From Paenibacillus agaridevorans (GTDB lineage Bacteria; Bacillota; Bacilli; Paenibacillales; Paenibacillaceae), in NCBI RefSeq assembly GCF_003112455.1, contig NZ_BDQX01000292.1, positions 39,130 to 73,510 of the forward strand: a stretch of DNA of 34,381 nucleotides. Reading direction: 5' to 3'. Shown here one piece after another: positions 25,994-33,484 of this stretch (the first letter of the stretch is position 1; every line of letters begins with the position of its first letter). Position numbers and translations under genes: made by a program. Below the pieces are notes generated by a model that worked only from the letters and a program-made list of their open reading frames with translations, was not told the origin of the DNA and did no database searches.

Positions 25994-27107
25994 AACCGTT
26001 CTGTCCATGCTGGGCATCCTGATCGGGGTGGCTACGGTCATCGCGCTGGTCGCTATGGGTGAGGGCTCTTCCCGTCAGGTCGAGGAGCAAGTATCCTCTC
26101 TCGGAACCAACATGCTCTCGGTAACGATTACCGGTCGCGGCACGGACACGACATTAACGAAGGAAGAGGCGCTCGAGCTTGCCAATATCGAAGGCATAGC
26201 CGGCATATCGCCGGTCGTGAGCTCTTCGGCGTCGGTGAAGTACGACAAGACGAGTACAAACGTCACCGTCGACGGCATTACGACGGAGTACGAGCTTGTG
26301 CAGGACTTCAGCGTGCAGAGCGGCCGGTATATTACGGCGATGGACGAGCGCAACAAGACGCGGGTCGCGCTGATTGGCGTTACGACGTCAGACGAGTTGT
26401 TCGGCAGCGACGATCCGCTGGGCAAGGTCGTACTTGTCAACGGCATGCGCTTTACGATTGTCGGCTTGCTAGAGCCTAAGGGAAGCTCGCTAGCCGGCTC
26501 CAACGACGAGAAGCTGCTCATCCCGCTGTCGGTTGCCCAGCGTATCTTCAATAGCGACGGCGTCCGGACGGTGTATATTCAGACAACGGAGATGGATGTC
26601 ATGGACGCCGTGACGTCGAGGCTGGAGACCGAGCTGACGGGGTTGTTCCGCGGCGATTCGAACAGTTATCGCGTCTTCAATCAGCAGGATGCAATGGACA
26701 CGCTCAATGCCGTTAACGAGACGATGAACACCATGCTGGTCGGCGTTGCGGCCATCTCTCTGGTGGTCGGAGGCATCGGCATTATGAATATTATGCTCGT
26801 CTCCGTGACGGAGCGGACAAGGGAGATCGGCATCCGCAAGTCTCTTGGCGCCAAGCGGCGCGACGTGATGCTGCAATTCCTGATCGAGGCGATGTCGATC
26901 AGCACGCTCGGAGGCGCGCTGGGCGTTGCGCTCGGATACGCGGCTTCATTCGTCATCGAGACGGCGATGGATTCGCCGACGGCCGTCTCCTCGGATATGG
27001 CGCTGTACGCATTCCTCTTCTCGGCCTGCGTCGGCATCGTCTTCGGTCTCTTCCCGGCTTACAAAGCCGCCGGTCTGAAGCCGGTAGACGCGCTGAGGCA
27101 CGATTAA
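25935..27107 (+). CDS. MacB-type ABC permease (FtsX domain)
   Basis: 390-residue permease with an N-terminal helix (about 20-45), a large extracellular MacB_PCD domain (about 45-260) and three C-terminal helices of the FtsX fold. The hallmark sequence GGIGIMNIMLVSVTERTREI lies near 275-298 and the C-terminus is AAGLKPVDALRHD, as in YknZ and MacB. A Shine-Dalgarno GAGGAGG lies just upstream of ATG 25935 inside the ATPase gene. With HlyD and the ATPase it should form a tripartite-style exporter; B. subtilis YknWXYZ protects against a self-made toxic peptide, and a similar protective role is possible but unproven here. Confidence 0.95.
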   Translation: MKLSQGFRMAFSSILSNKLRTVLSMLGILIGVATVIALVAMGEGSSRQVEEQVSSLGTNMLSVTITGRGTDTTLTKEEALELANIEGIAGISPVVSSSASVKYDKTSTNVTVDGITTEYELVQDFSVQSGRYITAMDERNKTRVALIGVTTSDELFGSDDPLGKVVLVNGMRFTIVGLLEPKGSSLAGSNDEKLLIPLSVAQRIFNSDGVRTVYIQTTEMDVMDAVTSRLETELTGLFRGDSNSYRVFNQQDAMDTLNAVNETMNTMLVGVAAISLVVGGIGIMNIMLVSVTERTREIGIRKSLGAKRRDVMLQFLIEAMSISTLGGALGVALGYAASFVIETAMDSPTAVSSDMALYAFLFSACVGIVFGLFPAYKAAGLKPVDALRHD

Positions 27108-27144
27108 CGGTCTTGCGGCGATGATTTGATGGTAAGGCATAATT

Positions 27145-27222
27145 CGCAATTTCATAGCTAGTTTTTCCAACAAACAGGCAATGATCGGCCCTTCCGGCGA
27201 CGATCGTTGCCTGTTTGGTTTG
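27145..27222 (+). terminator. intrinsic terminator of the exporter operon; copy 2 of the dispersed hairpin repeat
   Basis: AAACAGGCAATGATCG (27172-27187) pairs over 16 bases, with one G-T pair, with CGATCGTTGCCTGTTT (27201-27216); TTTGGTTT follows. The unit from TTCGC (27145) aligns with 13392-13465. It sits 64 bases after the permease stop. Confidence 0.75.
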
Positions 27223-27475
27223 GCTCTAGACGCCCAAGGATGACAACGCAGTGAAATCAGATAAGAAATAGACGATCAGGAGAACGAAACGAAAAAATGA
27301 AGCTTAGAAGTATACTTCATTGACCCCAGCCGCTGCCGAACCTGATTTTGTTCTTCTACCCTACCAATCGGGCTCATAGAATGTAGTACAGGCGGTTAAG
27401 AGGAGGTTAAGAGGATCCCTCTCATCCGTGCTGAATGAAAGAGGGGCTGCGCAGCCTGTCAGGGAAGGAGCGTAG
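27223..27475. other. non-coding region upstream of spoIID
   Basis: No gene. It holds a perfect 11-base tandem duplication, GGTTAAGAGGA (27394-27404 and 27405-27415), and CATAGAAT (27375-27382), which resembles a sigma-E -10 box, although the matching -35 is poor. AAGGAG (27465-27470) is a good Shine-Dalgarno with no ATG, GTG or TTG at the right distance in the spoIID frame. Confidence 0.45.
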
Positions 27476-27592
27476 GGTAGCATAAGAGCAACAGGATGGT
27501 TTGGCAGGTCGAAGGCAATCTATATTCCGGGCAATAAGCAATGGTGGTCTGTCTTCGGGGTCGGAATCGCGCTGGGCTGTGTCGTCTTCGGT

Positions 27593-28816
27593 ATGCGATG
27601 GTTTCTGACGGAAGCGGACAATGGGCTCGCGAAGGATGTGTACCCGGCATCCATTCCCTTTGCGATCCGGGCTACAGACGGTGATCAAGGACAAGCAATC
27701 GAGGAATCTGGCAGCATACGGGAAGATACGGTGGATTCGAAAACAGTTGACAAGCCGGGCACTCACGCTGGTGCTTTGCCTGTCGTCGAGTCGGAGGATG
27801 GGGACAAGCGGCCAACTGATAGTGAAGCCGGTACGCCGGGTATTGAGCCTAAAGGAGCAGATAGCGATGCGATGCCGCCGGCAACATCGCAGCAAGCTCC
27901 GGGAGACGTAACCGCGGAGGACGAGTCCGGGACGCAAGCCGAGCCTGCCGTTAAGGGCGCGCTTGAGGGAGTAACCGTCCGAGTCTATCTGACCGGGACA
28001 GGCACGGTAGAGAAGGTGCCGATCGAGACCTACGTAATGGGCGTGCTGGCGGGGGAGATGCCGATCGACTTCGAGCTGGAGGCGCTGAAGGCGCAAGCGA
28101 TCGCGGCAAGGACCTATATCATTCGCAGACTGGCGGCGGGCGACAATGAGCTGGCGAGCCGGGGAGCGGATGTCTCGGATACGGTGGAGCATCAAGTCTA
28201 CGTGTCGAAGAAGGAGCTCGGCAGGCGTTGGGAGGGAGAGGCGGAGGCGGAAAATCTGGCGAAGCTTGCCCAGGCCGTCCGCGAGACGGAAGGACTCGTT
28301 GTCACCTACGAGGGAGAACCGATTCAGGCAGCCTTTTTCTCGACCAGCAACGGATACACGGAAAATTCCGAGGAGTATTGGACGATGTCGCTCCCTTACT
28401 TGCGCAGCGTCGACAGCCCATGGGACAAGTCGATCTCGCCCCGATACGAGCAAGAGGAGACATTCGAGCTCTCGCGATTCTATAAGCTGATGGGAATGAA
28501 AGGAAAGAAGGCGAAGGGCAAGCCCTCTATTAAACTGGTCGATAAAACGGAGGGCAATCGAATCAAGTCTATATCCGTCAACGGGACGGCCTTTACCGGA
28601 AGAGAAGTGAGAGAGCGGTTGGGACTCGCATCCTCGCAATTCAGTTGGAAGATTGGCAAGGAGGGCATTACGTTTACAACCTACGGCTTCGGGCACGGAG
28701 TCGGCATGAGCCAGTGGGGAGCGAACGGGATGGCTAAGGAAGGCCGTACGGCCGTGGATATTCTGCTTCATTACTACTCAGGGACCAAGGTCGAACAAGC
28801 CTCGAATCTACCATAA
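27593..28816 (+). CDS. spoIID: stage II sporulation protein D (SpoIID), start uncertain
   Basis: Membrane-anchored lytic transglycosylase of the engulfment machinery, acting from the mother cell on septal peptidoglycan. The SpoIID core is clear: VPIETYVMGVLAGEMPIDFE (the Glu of GEMP is the probable catalytic acid), LKAQAIAARTYI, FFSTSNGYTENSEEYW and the C-terminal GFGHGVGMSQWGANGMA. ATG 27593 is the first standard start in frame, but the frame is open back to 27476 and encodes the expected anchor (WWSVFGVGIALGCVVF, 27542-27589) upstream of it. The true start may be non-standard, or a one-base frameshift may separate it from ATG 27496. Between anchor and core lies an acidic, low-complexity stretch of about 130 residues. 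Normally sigma-E controlled. Confidence 0.92.
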   Translation: MRWFLTEADNGLAKDVYPASIPFAIRATDGDQGQAIEESGSIREDTVDSKTVDKPGTHAGALPVVESEDGDKRPTDSEAGTPGIEPKGADSDAMPPATSQQAPGDVTAEDESGTQAEPAVKGALEGVTVRVYLTGTGTVEKVPIETYVMGVLAGEMPIDFELEALKAQAIAARTYIIRRLAAGDNELASRGADVSDTVEHQVYVSKKELGRRWEGEAEAENLAKLAQAVRETEGLVVTYEGEPIQAAFFSTSNGYTENSEEYWTMSLPYLRSVDSPWDKSISPRYEQEETFELSRFYKLMGMKGKKAKGKPSIKLVDKTEGNRIKSISVNGTAFTGREVRERLGLASSQFSWKIGKEGITFTTYGFGHGVGMSQWGANGMAKEGRTAVDILLHYYSGTKVEQASNLP

Positions 28817-28906
28817 GAGGCCGCAAAGGTTTCTATCGATCTCGATGTGATACTCGATGCATACTCTATTGCGCCGAAAGCCGTATTTCTTGAACATGTA
28901 CGATTA

Positions 28907-29067
28907 GGTCGTGTCTGAAAACCCGCTCAGGGGCATCTTTCACCGCCTTTCCGCCCCCTGCTTCGTCACTTTTGCTTGACGTACCCCCGGTACACCTTCA
29001 CAAAAGTTCCTTGCATGGAACGAAAATTCGGCAAAATCTGCTCCCCTCGGAGTATTCAGACACGCCC
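28907..29067. mobile_element. 161-bp MITE-like element with terminal inverted repeats and TA flanks
   Basis: Left end GGTCGTGTCTGAAAAC (28907-28922) and right end GTATTCAGACACGCCC (29052-29067) are inverted repeats matching at 14 of 16 positions. TA directly flanks both ends (28905-28906 and 29068-29069), as expected for TA target duplication of IS630/mariner-like or some IS5-group elements. It has no ORF, so it would need a transposase in trans. Inside are a palindrome GTACC-CCC-GGTAC and a CAGGGGC/GCCCCCTG inverted pair. Confidence 0.65.
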
Positions 29068-29100
29068 TAGGATAAACTCTTAAAAAATGCTATGCCTCAC

Positions 29101-29129
29101 GTATAAACCTAGCAGATCTGGCAACAATG
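29101..29129 (+). promoter_or_regulatory. candidate sigma-F promoter of spoIIQ
   Basis: GTATA (29101-29105), a 14-base spacer and GGCAACAATG (29120-29129), which fits the sigma-F -10 pattern GGNNANANTR completely. Spacing is one base short of the usual 15. spoIIQ is a known sigma-F gene in B. subtilis. The element ends 19 bases before the start codon, so the leader would be very short. Confidence 0.55.
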
Positions 29130-29148
29130 GCTAGTGAGGTGATAGCTA

Positions 29149-29880
29149 ATGAATGAACAAAACCAAAACAAAAACAAGCAAGAAACTCCCAAAAATAGTC
29201 TGGGAGGCGCGTCTGCCGCAAACTCTAGCAGCGGACTGAAGAAACTATTCGCAAAGCGATGGGTTTCTCCAGCGATCTTCATGGCTGCGGCAGCAATTAT
29301 CGTTACTCTCATGTGGATCTATCAGGGGTCGGGTGAGACGGACCAAGCGACAATGGGTCCAGACAACGCCGCTGAAGAAGCACAAGGGAACGAAGAGACA
29401 GGCAAGGGCGAGGATGTCGTGGGCGTGATCACGGGCGACGAGAAGATGGCATGGCCGGTAGTCGATTACAATGCGCTGCAGAAGGAAACGCTGTATTATG
29501 ATGAGGACGCAAGCGAGGCCGAGAAGGAAGCGGCGCTGATCCAGGTCGGCAACTCCTTCACGGCTCATACGGGCATCGACTTTGTTGATCCCAACGGTAC
29601 GCCATTCGATGTTCTGGCGGCGCTGTCCGGCAAAGTAACTTTGGTGAAGCAGCATCCGACGAACGGCACTATCGTGGAGATTAGCCATGGCAACGGTCTG
29701 GTGACGGTGTATCAGAGCCTCTCGGACGTTCAAGTGGCGGAGGGCGACGACGTTGAGCAAAACACGATCATCGCCAAGGCGGGCCGCAGCGAGCTTGAGA
29801 GCGACCTCGACGTGCATCTCCACTTCGAGACGCGTCTCAACGGATCGCCGGTCAACCCGGCGGATTATATCGTCAAGTAA
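29149..29880 (+). CDS. spoIIQ: M23 metallopeptidase, SpoIIQ-like engulfment protein
   Basis: 243-residue membrane-anchored LytM-type protein. A polar Asn/Gln/Lys-rich N-terminus precedes one helix (about 41-60), followed by an acidic linker. The peptidase domain (about 125-243) keeps all zinc ligands of the M23 family: His140 and Asp144 (HTGID), and His225 in HLHFE with His223. B. subtilis SpoIIQ lacks the first histidine and is inactive, whereas clostridial SpoIIQ keeps it; this protein should be able to bind zinc and cut peptidoglycan cross-links. In the forespore membrane SpoIIQ pairs with SpoIIIAH across the septum. Position between spoIID and spoIIID supports the name. A terminator follows. 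Confidence 0.88.
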   Translation: MNEQNQNKNKQETPKNSLGGASAANSSSGLKKLFAKRWVSPAIFMAAAAIIVTLMWIYQGSGETDQATMGPDNAAEEAQGNEETGKGEDVVGVITGDEKMAWPVVDYNALQKETLYYDEDASEAEKEAALIQVGNSFTAHTGIDFVDPNGTPFDVLAALSGKVTLVKQHPTNGTIVEISHGNGLVTVYQSLSDVQVAEGDDVEQNTIIAKAGRSELESDLDVHLHFETRLNGSPVNPADYIVK

Positions 29881-29915
29881 TTTCGCACTAGGACGAAAGT
29901 CGTCCGAAACCGCGG

Positions 29916-29953
29916 GCAGGCAAGGGATTTTTCCCTGGCCTGCTTCTTTTTTT
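29916..29953 (+). terminator. intrinsic terminator after spoIIQ
   Basis: GCAGGCAAGGGA (29916-29927), loop TTTT, TCCCTGGCCTGC (29932-29943): 12 bp with one mismatch, then TTCTTTTTTT. It separates spoIIQ from spoIIID. Confidence 0.88.
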
Positions 29954-29996
29954 GCAAAAATATTCACTTTCCGGGCTTGTCACGCTTGGCCACAAC

Positions 29997-30024
29997 GAAT
30001 ATATACCCACTCCACTCATATAAT
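29997..30024 (+). promoter_or_regulatory. candidate sigma-E promoter of spoIIID
   Basis: GAATATA (29997-30003), a 13-base spacer and CATATAAT (30017-30024). Both boxes differ by one base from the sigma-E pattern (KMATATT and CATACANT). spoIIID is a sigma-E gene in B. subtilis, and the boxes lie at a normal distance from the start codon. Confidence 0.65.
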
Positions 30025-30057
30025 GTACCAAACTATCTCGAGTAGGGAGGCGGGAAC

Positions 30058-30345
30058 GTGCACGATTACATCAAAGAGCGAACCATTAAAATAGGCCGCT
30101 GCATCGTGGAAACGAAGCATACGGTGCGGACGATCGCCAAAGAATTCGGCGTGTCCAAGAGCACGGTGCATAAGGATTTGACCGAGCGGTTGCCGGAGAT
30201 TAACCCGGACCTGGCCGACCAGGTAAAGCACATTCTCGAGTACCACAAGTCGATCCGGCATCTTAGAGGAGGCGAAGCGACCAAGATCAAGTACAAGAAA
30301 ACCAGCTCCAAGAAGCGCGAAGTGCTCGCTGCGGGCAAGGTCTGA
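30058..30345 (+). CDS. spoIIID: sporulation transcriptional regulator SpoIIID
   Basis: 95-residue helix-turn-helix regulator of the mother cell that switches the sigma-E programme towards sigma-K by activating and repressing many genes. The first 77 residues are nearly the same as B. subtilis SpoIIID as I remember it (MHDYIKERTIKIG, then FGVSKSTVHKDLTERLPEIN and YHKSIRHLRGGEATK). The helix-turn-helix is at about 23-45 and a basic helix follows at 75-92 (KKTSSKKREV). GTG 30058 has AGGGAGG 7 bases upstream. It is monocistronic by the terminator before it, although mbl follows 150 bases later without an evident terminator. Confidence 0.97.
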   Translation: MHDYIKERTIKIGRCIVETKHTVRTIAKEFGVSKSTVHKDLTERLPEINPDLADQVKHILEYHKSIRHLRGGEATKIKYKKTSSKKREVLAAGKV

Positions 30346-30495
30346 CATTACCCGAATATTCATCAAAAATTGCTTGGCGAAGAGAGGATTTTGGTCTTTT
30401 TTGACGAATAATGTACGTTAGGGGTTTTTCCACGGATGTTGGAAGGCCAAATGGAACGCCTACGTACAATTTATTAGTTGGGGGACTTACGCCTT

Positions 30496-31485
30496 ATGCT
30501 AAGCAAGGATATCGGGATTGATCTGGGGACGGCTAATGTATCCATTCATGTAAAGGGTAGAGGTATTGTGCTTGACGAGCCTTCGGTCGTTGCGATCGAA
30601 AGCGATTCGAAGCGAGTGCTCGCAGTCGGCGAGGACGCGCACCGTATGGTTGGACGTACGCCGGGCAACATTGTGGCGATCCGTCCGCTGCGGGACGGCG
30701 TCATCGCCGACTTTGAGATTACGGAAATTATGTTGAAAGCGTTTATTGACCGGGTGGATGGCCGCAAGTGGTTTAGCCGTCCCCGCATTCTGATCTGCGC
30801 GCCGACAAACATTACGTCCGTCGAACAGAAGGCGATACGGGAAGCGGCGGAGAGAAGCGGCGCGAAGGAAGTTTACCTGGAGGAAGAACCGAAGGCAGCC
30901 GCTATCGGGGCCGGCATGGACATCTTCCAGCCTAGCGGCAACATGGTTGTGGATATCGGCGGAGGCACAACGGATATAGCGGTGCTGTCTATGGGCGACA
31001 TTGTAACGGCATCTTCCATAAAGGTGGCGGGCGACAAGTTCGACGATGCCATCATGAAGTATATCAAAAATAAGTACAAGCTTTTGATCGGGGAACGGAC
31101 CAGCGAGGATATCAAGATCAAGATCGGCACTGTCTATGCGGAGAATCGGAACGAAGAGATCGATATTCGGGGCCGGGATATGGTGTCCGGCTTGCCGCTG
31201 ACCGTAACGATTCGCTCTCACGAAGTGAGAGAAGCGTTGTGGGATTCTGTTATGTCGATCGTAGCCGCAGCCAAATACGTGCTGGAGCAGACGCCGCCGG
31301 AGCTGTCGGCGGATATCATCGACAGAGGCGTGATTCTGACCGGCGGCGGAGCGCTGCTGGGGGGCATGGACGCGTTGCTGGCGGACGAGCTTAAGGTGCC
31401 GGTGCTCATCGCGGAGAACCCTATGCACTGCGTCGTAAAAGGGACGGGCATTCTGCTCGATCACTTGGACAGGCTCAAGAAGTAA
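30496..31485 (+). CDS. mbl: rod-shape actin homologue Mbl (MreB family)
   Basis: 329-residue actin-like protein that guides lateral-wall synthesis under the membrane. Phosphate-1 (IGIDLGTANVSIHVKGRGI), phosphate-2 (VVDIGGGTTDIAVLSMGDI) and adenosine (GVILTGGGALLGGMD) motifs are intact, and the ILICAPTNITSVEQKAIREA and ENPMHCVVKGTGI segments match Mbl. ATG 30496 is preferred over the in-frame TTG 30478, because the only purine-rich site (GGGGG, 30480-30484) lies between them. Location next to spoIIID and before flhO is as in B. subtilis, which favours Mbl over MreB. TACAAT (30465-30470) might be a -10 element. Confidence 0.96.
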   Translation: MLSKDIGIDLGTANVSIHVKGRGIVLDEPSVVAIESDSKRVLAVGEDAHRMVGRTPGNIVAIRPLRDGVIADFEITEIMLKAFIDRVDGRKWFSRPRILICAPTNITSVEQKAIREAAERSGAKEVYLEEEPKAAAIGAGMDIFQPSGNMVVDIGGGTTDIAVLSMGDIVTASSIKVAGDKFDDAIMKYIKNKYKLLIGERTSEDIKIKIGTVYAENRNEEIDIRGRDMVSGLPLTVTIRSHEVREALWDSVMSIVAAAKYVLEQTPPELSADIIDRGVILTGGGALLGGMDALLADELKVPVLIAENPMHCVVKGTGILLDHLDRLKK

Positions 31486-31646
31486 GCCTTGCGGCATAGG
31501 AGCTTTGGATGGGGACCCAGGCATAGGGGCAGCATGGCGGAGCGAGGGCGGACAAGCTTGGCAGAAGCGGCGGATTCCCGCAGGTAGGGCGCCTTAGGGG
31601 GGCGCGCCGAGGCGGAATATAAGTCTCTGGTCTCATGTTCAGCTAT

Positions 31647-31673
31647 TAAGCGGTCTTGATTCCGGACCGATAA
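31647..31673 (+). promoter_or_regulatory. candidate sigma-D (flagellar) promoter of flhO-flhP
   Basis: TAAG (31647-31650), exactly 15 bases, then ACCGATAA (31666-31673); the sigma-D pattern is TAAA-N15-GCCGATAT. In B. subtilis the flhO-flhP pair is sigma-D dependent. It is the best such match in the 244-base gap after mbl, which otherwise holds no gene. A 12-base tandem duplication (CAGAACTTAGGA, 31698-31721) lies just before the start codon and contributes to the ribosome binding site. Confidence 0.55.
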
Positions 31674-31729
31674 ATATAGAAGAGTCATCACATTGAGCAG
31701 AACTTAGGACAGAACTTAGGAGGAGTACC

Positions 31730-32593
31730 GTGCTAAGAGGTCTATATACGGCAGCGTCCGGCATGATTGCGCAGCAACGCCGACATGATACGGTTACGAA
31801 TAATATATCCAATATCAATACGCCGGGATACAAACAGACGAACGCCGTGACGCGTTCATTCCCGGAGATGCTTCTGTCCATGACGGGAGTACAAGGCGCA
31901 GAGCGAACGGAGATCGGCCGATGGACGAGCGGGGTGTTCGCCGAGGAGAGCTTGTCCATTCATCTGCAAGGCGACTTGACGCAGACGAATCAATCCTCCG
32001 ACTTCGCGTTGATCTCTGACATCGAAGTGGATGGCCTTACTTTCGACGCATCCGGCAAGAGGGTATCGGCTGACGGCGAGGTAGTCTTTCAGCCTCAGGC
32101 ATTCTTTACGGTGCAGGATCCGTCTGGCGAGATCCGTTACACGCGCGGCGGCAAATTTACGTTAACGGGTGACGGCTTCCTGATGACAGGCGATGGTTCA
32201 TTCGTGCTTGGCACGAACGGGCAGCCGATTACGCTGCCGCAAGGCGTAGGGCTCGACAACCTGGTGCTTACGGCGGATCAACGCTTTATCGATGAGAATG
32301 GCAACGATGTCGGCGCGCAGCTGCTCATCTCCCGGATCGAAAATCCGAATGATCTCGTGCGCGAAGGCAATGGCAACTTCCGCTTCAAGAACGGCGAGGG
32401 AGAAGTGCAGGCGATTGCAGCAGATGAGCGTATCGAAGTCAGACAAGGCTTCATAGAGCGCTCCAACGTCGATGCGGCGCAAGCCTCGGTGGATCTTATG
32501 GCGGCGCTGCGCGCATACGAAGCGAACCAGAAGGTCATCCAATTCTACGATCAGAGCTTGCAGAAGGCGGCGAACGAGATTGGCCGCGTTTAA
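31730..32593 (+). CDS. flhO: flagellar hook-basal body protein FlhO (FlgG/FlgF family)
   Basis: 287-residue rod-type component of the flagellar basal body, exported through the flagellar type III apparatus. The N-terminal rod motif MLRGLYTAASGMIAQQRRHD and NNISNINTPGYKQ is standard, as is the C-terminal helix (FIERSNVDAAQASVDLMAALRAYEANQKVI). The central D1-type beta section has the usual FFTVQDPSGEIRYTRGGKF signature. GTG 31730 follows AGGAGG by 6 bases. It is followed after 31 bases by its paralogue, as in B. subtilis. Confidence 0.93.
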   Translation: MLRGLYTAASGMIAQQRRHDTVTNNISNINTPGYKQTNAVTRSFPEMLLSMTGVQGAERTEIGRWTSGVFAEESLSIHLQGDLTQTNQSSDFALISDIEVDGLTFDASGKRVSADGEVVFQPQAFFTVQDPSGEIRYTRGGKFTLTGDGFLMTGDGSFVLGTNGQPITLPQGVGLDNLVLTADQRFIDENGNDVGAQLLISRIENPNDLVREGNGNFRFKNGEGEVQAIAADERIEVRQGFIERSNVDAAQASVDLMAALRAYEANQKVIQFYDQSLQKAANEIGRV

Positions 32594-32624
32594 TGACTAA
32601 GGGAACAAGGGGGAATTACGCGGC

Positions 32625-33464
32625 ATGAACGCTTCGATGATTAACGCCATGGTGTCGATGAACGCCCTCCAGCAGAAGCTGGATCTGTTATCGGATAATA
32701 TTGCCAACGTCAACACGGTCGGCTACAAGAAGAAGGAAGCGTCCTTCGAGGATCTGCTGACGAACATGAAGACGCAGCCGGGTTCATTCGAACGACCGGG
32801 ACGGCTGACCCCGTTGGATCTCAATCAAGGCTGGGGCGCGCGGGTGACGATGATTCAGCCCAATCTGACCCAAGGTCCGCTTAAGTCGACGGACAATGTT
32901 TCGGATCTCGCCATCGAAGGCAATGCCTTGTTCGAGGTCCAGGTGGATGGAGCGGGGACGCGCGCTTACACGCGCAACGGAGCGTTCCAGTTGACGATGC
33001 GGGCAAACGGTGATACGATTTTGGCAACGGAAGACGGTTATCCGGTTGTGGCGAACGTGCCTGACGGCAACGGCGGATTCGTGGAGGGCAACGTTGTGCT
33101 GCCGGCAGGGTACACGCTTCGCGTGGATGCCGATGGCACGGTTCGCGGCGTATCCTCCGAGAATACGATTGAGCTCGGTAGCATCAAGCTGCTGCAAGCT
33201 TCCCGCCCTGCGGCGCTTACGCCGGTGGCGGACAATTTGTTCACGATTGCGTTCGGCATTAATGTCGACGACGTCGTGCAGGAGATTGTGCCGACGATGG
33301 ATAATCGGATCGCTCTGCGTCAAGGCTACTTAGAGCAGTCTAATGTACAGCTTACCGACGAGATGACAGAGCTAATCAATGTCCAGCGCGCTTATCAATT
33401 GGCAGCAAGAGCGTTATCGTCCAGCGATACGATGATGGGTATTGCGAACACGATGCGCGCGTAG
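32625..33464 (+). CDS. flhP: flagellar hook-basal body protein FlhP (FlgG family)
   Basis: 279-residue paralogue of the preceding gene, same operon. Motifs are the N-terminal LDLLSDNIANVNTVGYKKK, the central LFEVQVDGAGTRAYTRNGAF and the C-terminal GYLEQSNVQLTDEMTELINV followed by QRAYQLAARALSSSDTMM. It builds the distal rod together with FlhO. ATG 32625 has AAGGGGG 11 bases upstream; the ATG at 32637 is an alternative. It ends 20 bases before the next gene, which is probably co-transcribed. Confidence 0.93.
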   Translation: MNASMINAMVSMNALQQKLDLLSDNIANVNTVGYKKKEASFEDLLTNMKTQPGSFERPGRLTPLDLNQGWGARVTMIQPNLTQGPLKSTDNVSDLAIEGNALFEVQVDGAGTRAYTRNGAFQLTMRANGDTILATEDGYPVVANVPDGNGGFVEGNVVLPAGYTLRVDADGTVRGVSSENTIELGSIKLLQASRPAALTPVADNLFTIAFGINVDDVVQEIVPTMDNRIALRQGYLEQSNVQLTDEMTELINVQRAYQLAARALSSSDTMMGIANTMRA

Positions 33465-33484
33465 GATGGAATGAAGGTGATCGT

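Noticed and set aside
27422..28771. 449-codon open frame on the minus strand across spoIID
   Set aside because: Composition is Arg/Leu/His-rich without domains, it lies fully opposite a clear SpoIID gene and has no convincing ribosome binding site; a shadow of high-GC coding.
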